DNA of 64,000 bases. Source: Chelonobacter sp006228105. Lineage in GTDB: Bacteria > Pseudomonadota > Gammaproteobacteria > Enterobacterales > Pasteurellaceae. This document shows positions 1-7,565 of this stretch, piece after piece. Location of the stretch: assembly GCF_006228105.1 (NCBI RefSeq), contig NZ_VDHH01000052.1; one strand, given 5' to 3'. Positions within the stretch are counted from its first letter, which is position 1, and each line of letters begins with the position of its first letter. The position numbers were made by a program, and so were the translations under genes. The notes below the pieces were generated by a model that saw only the letters and a list, made by a program, of their open reading frames with translations, was not told the DNA's origin and did not search any database.

Positions 1-1
1 C

Positions 2-1735
2 ACCCACTATCAAGCCACTGACAGCGTCATGATTAACACCCAACATTACGCTAATGTGGCTGCCGCCAATACCGAAGTTCGCAAAACAATTGAGGATAAA
101 GGCGAAGGCAGCCTTGGTGTTTCCACCAGCACCGGCTTGGACATCAGCGTATCTGCCAAAGGAAAGGGCAGTCACAGCGAAAGCAATAGCCTCTCATCTG
201 AGGCGGTGATCGGTGGTTTTGACACTGTCGGTGATATTACAATCAACGCTAAAGACGGTATCTTGCTGGAGGGTAATACACTAAAATCAGAAAAGGGCAC
301 TTTAGCGCTCTCCTCACAAGGCAATATTGAATTGGTACAAGCCAACAATATCAAACAAAGTGATAAAAACGGCTTTAACTTGGATATCAGTGCCTCTGGC
401 GGCACCAGCCCAAGCAGCAAGTCCGGTTCAGGCGGCATTGGCGGTGGCGCAAATAATTCCAGTGCCCAAGCCATCACAGCAAAAGCCGGTGAAATTGCGG
501 TGCAACACGCCAATCTGACGGCTAAAAATGTGGTACTGCAAGGTGTTAACGGCAAGGTAGACAGCCTAAAAGTACAAGCTGGCGAAAGTGCGGTCATCAA
601 AGCAGCTCAGGGATCTTCCTCTGAGAAAGGTATCGACTGGTCACTGAACATCGGTGTCGGTGGAAACTCCAGCGGTGGTGATAAAGCTTCGACTGGCGGG
701 TCATTCAAACTCGGTGTCAATATCAAAAATACCGATCAAGCCGCGATCAATTATACCGCCACCACCCTCAATGCCGACAAAGCCACCATCCATGCCGGGG
801 CAAACAGTGATCATGCGGTGCATATCACCGGTAGCACTATTCAAGCCGATGAGCTTGAGGTGAATGCAAACCACGGTGGTATTGTGGTGGAATCATTGCA
901 AAATGCCGAGCACAAAAACAACTGGGGCTTTGGAGTCAATGCGAATGCCAACATTAAAAAAGTCAGCAGTGAAGAAAAAACGACCCAAGACGGCAGTGGC
1001 AATCTGACGGTCAACATTGATAAAACCGCAAAAACCACGCAAGTGCTCAGCCATCTCGAAGGGAAAAACGTTCGATTGGGCAGTGAAAAAGATCTGGCAC
1101 TACTCGGCGCGACCGTGAAAGGCAATATCGTCAACGGCGATATTGGTAACAATCTCACCATTGAAAGTCGTAAAGATGCTGAAGAAAGTGTTGGGTTTAA
1201 TTTGGGGCTAAATTTGACCAATTCGCAAAACGGTGGCGCGCTGACCGGCGTGATGAAAGTCGTTCCTTCAACCAAGAAAACCGATGAATTGAAAGGAAAA
1301 GTCACAACAGCGGTCAACAATGCAGCAGAATCTGCCGGTTTTGCCGAGCATAACCCACTGACCGGAAAAACCTTGAAACCATCGACCTTTAATGTCTCTG
1401 GCAATATCGTTTCGCAAGATGAAGTGACAACGATTGCAGGGATTCAAAGTGGTGAAGTCAATTTAAATGTGAAAAATCACATCCAATTGAACGGCGCCAG
1501 CATCACTTCGACTGACAGCCGCCCGAACGTTAACACGGTATCTGTTGGTGTCGAAAATATCGCAGGACACCACAACCGCTATCAAGGCGAACTAGATGTC
1601 TCCAATAACATTCCGCTGTTGATTCAGGAAGCCGTCAAAGATTTAAAAGACGCAAAATTCCCGCTTATCAATGGCAGTGTGAAAAAAGACAGCAGCAACG
1701 TGGTTTCTGAAATTGACCAAGTCATCAAGCGTTAA
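2..1735 (+). CDS. filamentous haemagglutinin-type exoprotein, C-terminal part (5' end outside window)
   Basis: The frame is open from the left edge, so the ATG at 29 is probably internal and this is the C-terminal part of a much larger protein. The visible 577 residues are rich in Gly, Ser, Asn and Thr. They show repeated short beta-strand patterns (for example NLTIESRKDAEE and GNLTVNIDKTAKTTQVLS) typical of the haemagglutinin-repeat beta-helix of two-partner-secretion (TpsA/FhaB-like) adhesins. The protein ends at EIDQVIKR with no VENN motif and no obvious C-terminal toxin domain, and no immunity gene follows. This argues for an adhesin rather than a CdiA-type contact toxin, although a truncated CdiA relative cannot be excluded. 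The partner TpsB transporter would lie outside the window. Family assignment is fairly safe; the substrate bound is unknown. Confidence 0.75.
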   Translation, partial: THYQATDSVMINTQHYANVAAANTEVRKTIEDKGEGSLGVSTSTGLDISVSAKGKGSHSESNSLSSEAVIGGFDTVGDITINAKDGILLEGNTLKSEKGTLALSSQGNIELVQANNIKQSDKNGFNLDISASGGTSPSSKSGSGGIGGGANNSSAQAITAKAGEIAVQHANLTAKNVVLQGVNGKVDSLKVQAGESAVIKAAQGSSSEKGIDWSLNIGVGGNSSGGDKASTGGSFKLGVNIKNTDQAAINYTATTLNADKATIHAGANSDHAVHITGSTIQADELEVNANHGGIVVESLQNAEHKNNWGFGVNANANIKKVSSEEKTTQDGSGNLTVNIDKTAKTTQVLSHLEGKNVRLGSEKDLALLGATVKGNIVNGDIGNNLTIESRKDAEESVGFNLGLNLTNSQNGGALTGVMKVVPSTKKTDELKGKVTTAVNNAAESAGFAEHNPLTGKTLKPSTFNVSGNIVSQDEVTTIAGIQSGEVNLNVKNHIQLNGASITSTDSRPNVNTVSVGVENIAGHHNRYQGELDVSNNIPLLIQEAVKDLKDAKFPLINGSVKKDSSNVVSEIDQVIKR

Positions 1736-1746
1736 TTAAAATCTCT

Positions 1747-1788
1747 GGCTCATAGACATTATTTAAAGATAATAAGTGTCTATGAGCC
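1747..1788. terminator. 12-bp perfect hairpin after the haemagglutinin gene
   Basis: GGCTCATAGACA (1747-1758) pairs exactly with TGTCTATGAGCC (1777-1788) around an 18-nt loop, starting 11 bases after the stop codon. No clear T tract follows on the plus strand, so it may be a weak or Rho-assisted terminator, or an mRNA-stabilising hairpin. The rest of 1789-1970 holds no gene I can see. Confidence 0.45.
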
Positions 1789-1970
1789 ATATCAACCTCA
1801 TTAAATCTGCACGCTATCCAAGCCCCTCGTTTTACCCATTAAGCCTAAACCGTTACACATATCAATCAATTTTTCAGACAGCTTATCCCTAAAGTTGGTA
1901 TTCCGTACCGGTTTTTAATTTGATACTATGCCGTTGGTCATTTTTTATCATATTTAATTAAGGAAATGTT

Positions 1971-3368
1971 ATGCAAAAATCTCTGCTGGCAACCGCACTT
2001 TTAGCCATGCTAATCAGCGGCGCTGCCATCGCAAAAGTAGACAATCCAACGGTTGCAATGCAGCAAGACGAAATCAAAGCCAGCGTGTTAATCGACGGTT
2101 TAAACAATGTCTGGGAAATGAAATGGGGCGCAAATGGTGACATTTGGGCGACCACGCGCCAAGGCAAAGAGATCGTTGCCATCAACCCGGCCACCGGCGC
2201 AAGCAAGGTGTTGTACACCTTCGATAAAGCCTTCGCTGAACCGGTACACCAAGGCGTGTTGGGCATGGAACTGCACCCGAATTTTGCTAAAGGTACGGGT
2301 GAAGATTATGTATATGTGTATTACACCTACAGCAACAGTAGCAAAGATAAATCCGATTTCGGACGCGTGGTACGTTTAAGCTACGATGCCAAAAAAGATA
2401 CGTTAGGCGATGAACAAATTGTGTTGGACAAAACCCCGGCGGGCAATGATCACAACGGCGGACGTTTGTTGTTTGACAAAAGTGGCAAATTATTGCTGAG
2501 TTTGGGCGACAACGGTTATAACCAATACTCCAACACGTGTAAAGAGATTCAATCGCAAAAAATCCCAACAGCTGCCGAAGTCGCCGCCAATGATTTCAAC
2601 AAATACCGCGGCAAGGTGATCCGTTTCAATCTGGACGGCTCAATCCCGAGTGACAATCCCGAAATCAACGGTGTGAAAAGCCATATTTATGCCTACGGTT
2701 TCCGTAATCCGCAAGGTTTAGTTTATGTTGGCGACACCTTATACAACACCGATCAAGGTCCTGCGGTCGATGATGAAATCAATATCGTCGAAGCTGCCGG
2801 TAACTACGGTTGGCCACACATTGCAGGTTATCAAGATGATATGGCTTACAGCTACGCCAATTTCTCCGCTGCACCGAACTGTGCTGAATTGCCGGAATAT
2901 ATCGGCGTGCCGAATGGGGCGGTTGTGCCTGAATTTAAGGAAAGCGAGTTCCAAGCCAACAATCTGAAATTCCCACAAAAAACGTTTTACACCGTGCCGC
3001 AGGGTTACAACTTCAACGATGAAAAATGTGAAATCGGTTATATCTGCTGGCCGACGGTAGCGACTACTAGCATCGCTTACTACCCGAAAGACGGTAAAAT
3101 CAAGAGCTTACAAAATTCACTGCTGGTAACCGGGGTAAAAACCGGCACGCTTTACCAGTTGCCGCTGAGTGCGGATGGCAAGCAAGTGCAGGGCGAATCG
3201 ATCACCCACTTCCGCACCGATAACCGTTATCGTATGGTATTGGTTTCACCGGACACCCGCAAAATCTACATCGCTACCGATGATGCCGGCATCTTGATGG
3301 GTAAGGATATTCAACCGGTGATGAAAGTCGCCAACAAAGGCGCCATTTTGGTGTTTGAAGCCAAATAG
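1971..3368 (+). CDS. secreted PQQ-dependent soluble glucose dehydrogenase homologue (GdhB type)
   Basis: 465 residues with a signal peptide (about 1-21, ending in AAIA-K), so periplasmic. It follows the beta-propeller soluble quinoprotein glucose dehydrogenase of Acinetobacter calcoaceticus along most of its length. Shared blocks include KVIRFNLDGSIPSDNP, YGFRNPQGLVY, DEINIVEAAGNYGWP, the late YICWPTVA block and NRYRMVLVSPD near the C terminus. Residues matching the catalytic His and the PQQ-contacting Arg of that enzyme are present: H161 in NDHNGGR and R245 in GFRNPQG. Length is close to GdhB (about 478) and longer than the YliI/Asd type (about 370). The ATG is chosen from AAGGAA upstream and the signal peptide. 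It appears monocistronic between two hairpins. Known: the family oxidises aldoses using PQQ. Inference: it needs external PQQ, since no pqq gene is in the window. The exact sugar is unknown. Confidence 0.82.
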   Translation: MQKSLLATALLAMLISGAAIAKVDNPTVAMQQDEIKASVLIDGLNNVWEMKWGANGDIWATTRQGKEIVAINPATGASKVLYTFDKAFAEPVHQGVLGMELHPNFAKGTGEDYVYVYYTYSNSSKDKSDFGRVVRLSYDAKKDTLGDEQIVLDKTPAGNDHNGGRLLFDKSGKLLLSLGDNGYNQYSNTCKEIQSQKIPTAAEVAANDFNKYRGKVIRFNLDGSIPSDNPEINGVKSHIYAYGFRNPQGLVYVGDTLYNTDQGPAVDDEINIVEAAGNYGWPHIAGYQDDMAYSYANFSAAPNCAELPEYIGVPNGAVVPEFKESEFQANNLKFPQKTFYTVPQGYNFNDEKCEIGYICWPTVATTSIAYYPKDGKIKSLQNSLLVTGVKTGTLYQLPLSADGKQVQGESITHFRTDNRYRMVLVSPDTRKIYIATDDAGILMGKDIQPVMKVANKGAILVFEAK

Positions 3369-3408
3369 TTTCTGACTTAAGAGCCAATTAAAGGTAGCTA
3401 TTTAAAAC

Positions 3409-3447
3409 AAAGATTGGGGTGATTCATCATCAACCCCAATCTCTTTA
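3409..3447. terminator. bidirectional terminator between gdhB-like gene and lipoprotein gene
   Basis: AGATTGGGGT (3411-3420) pairs with ACCCCAATCT (3433-3442) around a 12-nt loop. CTTTATT follows on the plus strand and TTGTTTTAAA follows on the minus strand. It lies between two converging genes, so it fits a shared bidirectional Rho-independent terminator. Confidence 0.75.
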
Positions 3448-3469
3448 TTCTACTCTGCATAGCTAGCGG

Positions 3470-4024
3470 CTACAGCACCAGCGCTGCGCCCCATTTAATG
3501 ATGTCGAAGAAGAACTTATTATCACCGGTGGCAACCGCATCACCGCTTTGCTTGCCGTCAGTTTTGCTCTCTTCTACCATACCACTCTTATACTGCCCTT
3601 TCACCACCGACAAGTCGTCTCGTGCGTTAGCTCTCAAAAGCTCACACTGGGCTTTTGGCAACGGTTCCGTGCTTAACTGTTTAAATTTTTTATATTGATA
3701 TTGTGCATAGCCCATCGATTTTTCATCTTCTTGGATCATTTTCAAATAATCTGCACCAATAATCTTTTCCAAAGGGTAGAAGAAAACATATTGCGAATGG
3801 ATATACGCATCCTCTTGCGAGAAATGTGCCTGCTGAATCCGCGTTAAATTAGGATAGATGCATTGTTCGGCTTGATGGCTGCTCATAACCCAACGTTTAG
3901 CATCTGCATCCGACAAGACATAATCTGCATTGGCAAATTCGGCAGGAAATGCGGCTTCTGGTTTATCCAAACTACAAGCGGCAACCGACAAAGCTATTGC
4001 TGGCAACACCAATTTTTTCAACAT
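3470..4024 (-). CDS. small lipoprotein of unknown function (DUF5358-like)
   Basis: 184 residues from the ATG at 4024. A signal peptide with lipobox SVAAC puts the lipidated cysteine at residue 17, so the mature protein is a lipoprotein. An in-frame TTG two codons upstream is possible, but ATG has AAGG six bases ahead and gives a normal lipoprotein leader. The mature part is soluble, with a pattern of Tyr and two later Cys (in EQCIY and AQCELL) that could form a disulphide. It resembles uncharacterised Pasteurellaceae lipoproteins I associate with DUF5358, but that label is from memory. It is alone, converging on the gdhB-like gene. No function is claimed. Confidence 0.7.
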   Translation of the reverse strand: MLKKLVLPAIALSVAACSLDKPEAAFPAEFANADYVLSDADAKRWVMSSHQAEQCIYPNLTRIQQAHFSQEDAYIHSQYVFFYPLEKIIGADYLKMIQEDEKSMGYAQYQYKKFKQLSTEPLPKAQCELLRANARDDLSVVKGQYKSGMVEESKTDGKQSGDAVATGDNKFFFDIIKWGAALVL

Positions 4025-4125
4025 ACTCAACCTTGATCACCTTTTTTAATATTCAGCGGAATTTTAACAACAACCGCACTTTTTAGAAAGCAATTCCCGG
4101 TTTGGCATCCGAAATTGCCGCGGCA

Positions 4126-4166
4126 GAATAAAACAAAGCAGCCGCCAAATTACTCTGACGACTGCT
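4126..4166 (-). terminator. terminator of the dusB-fis transcript
   Basis: On the minus strand AGCAGTCG pairs with CGGCTGCT (plus 4137-4144 with 4159-4166, one G-T wobble), followed by TTGTTTTATT. It starts about 29 bases after the fis stop codon. Confidence 0.75.
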
Positions 4167-4194
4167 GTTATCATTTGATTTTAGGAGACTAAAA

Positions 4195-4491
4195 TCAGCC
4201 CATACCGTATTTTTTCAGCTTTTTGCGTAATGTACCGCGATTGATACCCAACATATTGGCAGCACGGGTTTGATTGCCCCGCGTGTATTGCATCACCATA
4301 TCCAGCATCGGGTGTTCAACTTCCGACAAAACCAACTCATAAAGATCATTGACATCTTGCCCGTTTAATTGAGCTAAATAATTTTTCAACGCTTGTTTGA
4401 CCGAATCTCTTAATGGTTTATTTGTAATTTGAGATTGTGCATTTAAAGTTGAAACTGTTAATGCATCTGAATTGCTACGTTGTTCTAACAT
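4195..4491 (-). CDS. fis: DNA-binding protein Fis
   Basis: 98 residues, the same length as E. coli Fis and nearly identical over the C-terminal two-thirds, including LDMVMQYTRGNQTRAA and the helix-turn-helix INRGTLRKKLKKYGM. Fis is a homodimeric nucleoid protein that bends DNA and activates rRNA and tRNA promoters and DNA inversion. The start at 4491 (MLEQRSNSD) is chosen because it aligns with E. coli MFEQRVNSD and has GGAA upstream. The longer reading frame beginning at 4506 lacks a ribosome site. It lies 41 bases after dusB and is probably cotranscribed with it, as in E. coli. Confidence 0.97.
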   Translation of the reverse strand: MLEQRSNSDALTVSTLNAQSQITNKPLRDSVKQALKNYLAQLNGQDVNDLYELVLSEVEHPMLDMVMQYTRGNQTRAANMLGINRGTLRKKLKKYGMG

Positions 4492-4532
4492 TTTAATATG
4501 TTCCATTTAACTAAAAAAATCACCCCAATCCA

Positions 4533-5498
4533 CTATTGGATTGAGTCAAGAAACTCTTCCAAGACATACAACTGCTGCTTAGGATCAGCAATGGTATTGA
4601 AAGTACGTTTAAAAGCAGAATCTGGTTTGATGTTATCCAAATACCAACTTACATGTTTGCGGGCAACCCGATATCCTTTCTGCTCACCATAAAAAGCGTG
4701 CAAATTGTGAATATGTTCGAGCGCCACTTGACACTTTTCCGCCAAACTCGGCTCGGCAATCAGCGCACCTGATTGCAGGAAAGCCTCAATTTGTCGAAAC
4801 AACCACGGCTGACCGAGTGCGCCTCGCCCAATCATCACCGCATCTGCACCGGTATAGTCTAAAACATACCGCGCTTTTTCTGCGCTGGTGATATCGCCGT
4901 TGGCAATCACCGGAATTGAAATTTGCTGTTTCACCTGACAAATGTTGTCATACTCCGCCTCTCCCTGATACAAGCAGCTGCGAGTTCTACCATGAACAGT
5001 CAACGCCTGAATACCGGATTGCTCCGCTATTTTGGCAATTTCAACACAATTTCGGTGTGCTTTATCCCATCCGGTTCTGATCTTCAACGTCACCGGCACG
5101 TCGACCGCTGCCGTCACCTCACGCAGAATTTTTTCCACCAAGCCAGGATGTTGCATCAATGCCGAACCCGCCATTTTGCGGTTAACCTTCTTAGCAGGGC
5201 AACCCATATTGATATCAATCAACTGCGCGCCATATTCTACATTCAATGCTGCTGCTTGTGCCATTTCCAGCGGATCACTACCGGCGATTTGCACCGCATT
5301 AATCCCAATCTCCTCGTGGTGTGCCACCCGAAGCCGAGATTTCTCCGTATGCCATACATCCCGATTCGCCGACATCATTTCAGAATAGCTCATGCCAACG
5401 TGATAGCGAGCACAAAGTCGTCTGAACGGCTGATCAGTTATCCCCGCCATCGGCGCCAATAATACGCGATTTTTTAATTGAAATTGTCCAATACGCAT
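4533..5498 (-). CDS. dusB: tRNA-dihydrouridine synthase B
   Basis: 321 residues, a full-length FMN-dependent TIM-barrel Dus enzyme that reduces uridine to dihydrouridine in tRNA D-loops. The N-terminal MRIGQFQLKNRVLLAPMAGITDQPFR and the catalytic-cysteine block NMGCPAKKVNRKMAGSA match DusB. The FMN-phosphate region NGDITSAEKA and GRGALGQPW is also present. It is the first gene of a dusB-fis operon, the usual gammaproteobacterial pair. In E. coli prmA lies directly upstream; here a 12-kb sulfoglycolysis block separates them. Confidence 0.97.
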   Translation of the reverse strand: MRIGQFQLKNRVLLAPMAGITDQPFRRLCARYHVGMSYSEMMSANRDVWHTEKSRLRVAHHEEIGINAVQIAGSDPLEMAQAAALNVEYGAQLIDINMGCPAKKVNRKMAGSALMQHPGLVEKILREVTAAVDVPVTLKIRTGWDKAHRNCVEIAKIAEQSGIQALTVHGRTRSCLYQGEAEYDNICQVKQQISIPVIANGDITSAEKARYVLDYTGADAVMIGRGALGQPWLFRQIEAFLQSGALIAEPSLAEKCQVALEHIHNLHAFYGEQKGYRVARKHVSWYLDNIKPDSAFKRTFNTIADPKQQLYVLEEFLDSIQ

Positions 5499-5558
5499 AT
5501 ACTGTTCACCACAACAAAAGCAGAATCAAAACAGAACCATCATCGAATAAGGGGGGCT

Positions 5559-5588
5559 ATAATACGCACTTTTTATCAATTAGGGAAG
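5559..5588 (-). promoter_or_regulatory. putative dusB-fis promoter with C-rich discriminator
   Basis: On the minus strand a TATTAT -10 (plus 5559-5564) is followed at once by AGCCCCCC. The -35 about 17-18 bases upstream is weak (TTCCCT/CTTCCC). The position, about 60 bases ahead of dusB, and a C-rich stretch at the start site recall the stringently controlled fis promoter of E. coli. The start site is inferred. The AT-rich rest of 5499-5659 holds no gene. Confidence 0.5.
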
Positions 5589-5659
5589 TACATTTTTTAT
5601 CCAAAATGCGTTTTTTTGCATTTTTTTGATCTGGCCAATGATTGATTACAATAAGTCAC

Positions 5660-6388
5660 TCAAAAATTTTTTATAATCAAAACGAATCCTATAAAAATCA
5701 AGAAAGTATAGATGATTTTATGATAATTCAACTGGTATCTATTGAGTAGGTTATAACAAAACATTCCTAAAAATGTCCCCAATAGAAATGCAGGAATAGC
5801 CTCTCCTACATGCCATAAAACATCACTTGTCAATAATCCTTTCAGCCAAAACCCTGCTATAGCTCCTATCATTTGTAACATGAAGAAAAAAACTAACGTA
5901 GATTTTATTTCATGATTTGACCATGGCAGCATTGATGTATATGCAATAACTGGTGGACCAGGCTCACCTACACTTGCGCCTAATGCTCCTGAGAAGAAAC
6001 CTACACCAAGAGAAATTGGTTTTGAAACAGACTTAAATAATGTGCTTTTTGATCTAAAAGAATACAACCCTGATAAAATTAAAATGATTCCCATGGTAAT
6101 CAAAATTATATCTGCGGGCAGATGTTTTAAAAGATCCGCTCCAAGATATGAACCAGGTAAAGAACCAACAAATAAAATCAACCCTATTTTCCAATTAACA
6201 TAATGCCGCATTTTATATACTATAGGGAAAGTTACAAACCAACCAAAAATACCCGCTATTGGTATTGCCAGCTTCACATCGATAAACAGTGAGAGCAATG
6301 GAACTGAAACAAGAGCCAGTCCAAATCCGGTCAGCCCTTGCACAAATCCCCCAAGCGCTATAATCATAGAGATAATAATAAATTCCAT
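5660..6388 (-). CDS. TauE/SafE-family anion exporter, probable sulfonate exporter
   Basis: 242 residues, almost wholly hydrophobic with about seven or eight membrane segments. The repeated signature of the TauE/SafE (DUF81) family is visible near the N terminus as GGFVQGLTGFGLALVSVP and in the second half as GFFSGALGASVGEPGPPV. Members export sulfite, sulfoacetate or related anions. It is the last gene of the leftward sulfoglycolysis operon, 24 bases after the epimerase gene, with AAAGG before its ATG. Inference: it exports 2,3-dihydroxypropane-1-sulfonate (DHPS), the expected end product, and so replaces E. coli YihP. Export of sulfite or another anion is an alternative. It is strongly AT-rich like the rest of the block. 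Confidence 0.8.
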   Translation of the reverse strand: MEFIIISMIIALGGFVQGLTGFGLALVSVPLLSLFIDVKLAIPIAGIFGWFVTFPIVYKMRHYVNWKIGLILFVGSLPGSYLGADLLKHLPADIILITMGIILILSGLYSFRSKSTLFKSVSKPISLGVGFFSGALGASVGEPGPPVIAYTSMLPWSNHEIKSTLVFFFMLQMIGAIAGFWLKGLLTSDVLWHVGEAIPAFLLGTFLGMFCYNLLNRYQLNYHKIIYTFLIFIGFVLIIKNF

Positions 6389-6412
6389 ATTATACCTTTC
6401 CGTTTGTATTAA

Positions 6413-7486
6413 TCAGTTTCGCTCACTAGGAATCACAGTGCTAAATTTATGAATAGTTTTTTCCTCATAAATCTGATCTGGACATAGGCAAGTTGATGGA
6501 AAGTGTGTATGATTTGGGCTATCTGGAAAATGCTGAGTTTCAAAGCAAATTCCCATAAAAGATTCGTATTTAAGACCACTCGGTCCAATCCATGTTTTAT
6601 TCGATAACTTCGAACCATTGTATATTTGAATACCTGGTTGTGTTGTAATGACTTCCATGTTACGGCCACTCTTAGGATCATAAAGTACAATTCCTTTTTT
6701 AAAATTATCATATTGAAGATCCCCTTTTAAGATAAAAGTATTATCTATGCTACCATCGTTATTCTTCTGCATATTTTCTTCAATTTTCACCATATTTCTA
6801 AAATCAAATCTGGTACTATCTACCTTTAAGATCTCTCCTGTCGGAAGTAATTTATTATCTGTTGGAAGATAAAAATCACTATATACTTTTAATTTATGAC
6901 CAAGAATATTTCCATTTCCAAGCCCTGATAAATTATAGTAACTATGGTTTGTTAAATTTAAAATAGTTGTACTATCCGTTGTTGCTCGAAAATAAAAGTG
7001 CACTTGATTACTTTCATCTAATCCTATCGTGTGAATCACATCTAAATTACCAGGATAACCCGACTCTCCATCAACTGACAGCCTATGAAAATGAATCATT
7101 ATAGATTCAAAGTTTTTTTCAATATCATACTTCCAAATATATTTATCAAATCCCCTAACACCCCCATGAATATGATTACCTGTAATTGCTTCATTTTGTT
7201 CTAGCTTGTAACCTTTCCCATTTAATTTAAATTCACCATTTCTTATGCGATTTGCAAAGCGACCAACCACAGCACCAAAAAATGGATGGCCTTCATAATA
7301 TTTATCAAATGAATCATAGCTTAAAACGACATTATCAATATTTCCATTTAAATCCTTAACTTTAATTGCAGTAAGGATACATCCATAATTAGTAACACTA
7401 ATACTCATTCCGTTATTATTAGTTAATGTAATTAAATCAACAAGCTCCCCATCCAATACACCAAAATCATTAACCAAGACTTCCAT
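6413..7486 (-). CDS. GalM-type aldose 1-epimerase (probable sulfoquinovose mutarotase)
   Basis: 357 residues, the normal length of GalM-type galactose mutarotases. Conserved motifs are FFGAVVGRFANRI, NHIHGG (His near residue 105), LTNHSYYNLSG (catalytic His near 177) and the C-terminal ICFETQHFPDSPNH with the catalytic Glu. The fold interconverts alpha and beta anomers of free sugars. In E. coli the sulfoglycolysis mutarotase is YihR, a shorter (about 308 residues) and distinct relative; this protein looks like canonical GalM instead. Its place in the transporter operon, between dctP and the exporter, suggests it acts on sulfoquinovose released by YihQ. GGGAG precedes the ATG. Substrate is inferred from context; a general aldose role is possible. 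Confidence 0.85.
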   Translation of the reverse strand: MEVLVNDFGVLDGELVDLITLTNNNGMSISVTNYGCILTAIKVKDLNGNIDNVVLSYDSFDKYYEGHPFFGAVVGRFANRIRNGEFKLNGKGYKLEQNEAITGNHIHGGVRGFDKYIWKYDIEKNFESIMIHFHRLSVDGESGYPGNLDVIHTIGLDESNQVHFYFRATTDSTTILNLTNHSYYNLSGLGNGNILGHKLKVYSDFYLPTDNKLLPTGEILKVDSTRFDFRNMVKIEENMQKNNDGSIDNTFILKGDLQYDNFKKGIVLYDPKSGRNMEVITTQPGIQIYNGSKLSNKTWIGPSGLKYESFMGICFETQHFPDSPNHTHFPSTCLCPDQIYEEKTIHKFSTVIPSERN

Positions 7487-7513
7487 GCAATCTCCCTCGA
7501 AATAAATAAAATT

Positions 7514-7553
7514 GGGAATGGCTGTATATTATAATATACATTACGCCATCCCC
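7514..7553 (-). terminator. intra-operon hairpin between dctP and the epimerase gene
   Basis: GGGAATGGC (7514-7522) pairs with GCCATCCCC (7545-7553; the one mismatch is a G-T wobble on the minus strand). Between the arms lies an inner palindrome built on TATATTATAATATA. Downstream on the minus strand is T-rich (AATTTTATTTATTT). Its place just after the binding-protein gene fits partial termination or 3'-end protection that would keep DctP more abundant than downstream products. Confidence 0.6.
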
Positions 7554-7565
7554 TTGATTAGTATA

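Noticed and set aside
172..600. 142-residue minus-strand frame in the haemagglutinin gene
   Set aside because: Lies antisense to a longer frame with clear haemagglutinin-repeat sequence; Pro/Leu-rich shadow with no recognisable family.
4923..5462. 179-residue plus-strand frame opposite dusB
   Set aside because: Antisense shadow of a clear dusB gene; composition (Arg, His, Cys) is not protein-like.
5600..5640. AAATGC/GCATTT hairpin with T runs near the dusB promoter as a terminator
   Set aside because: Stem is short and AT-rich and no plus-strand gene ends here; kept only as AT-rich upstream sequence.
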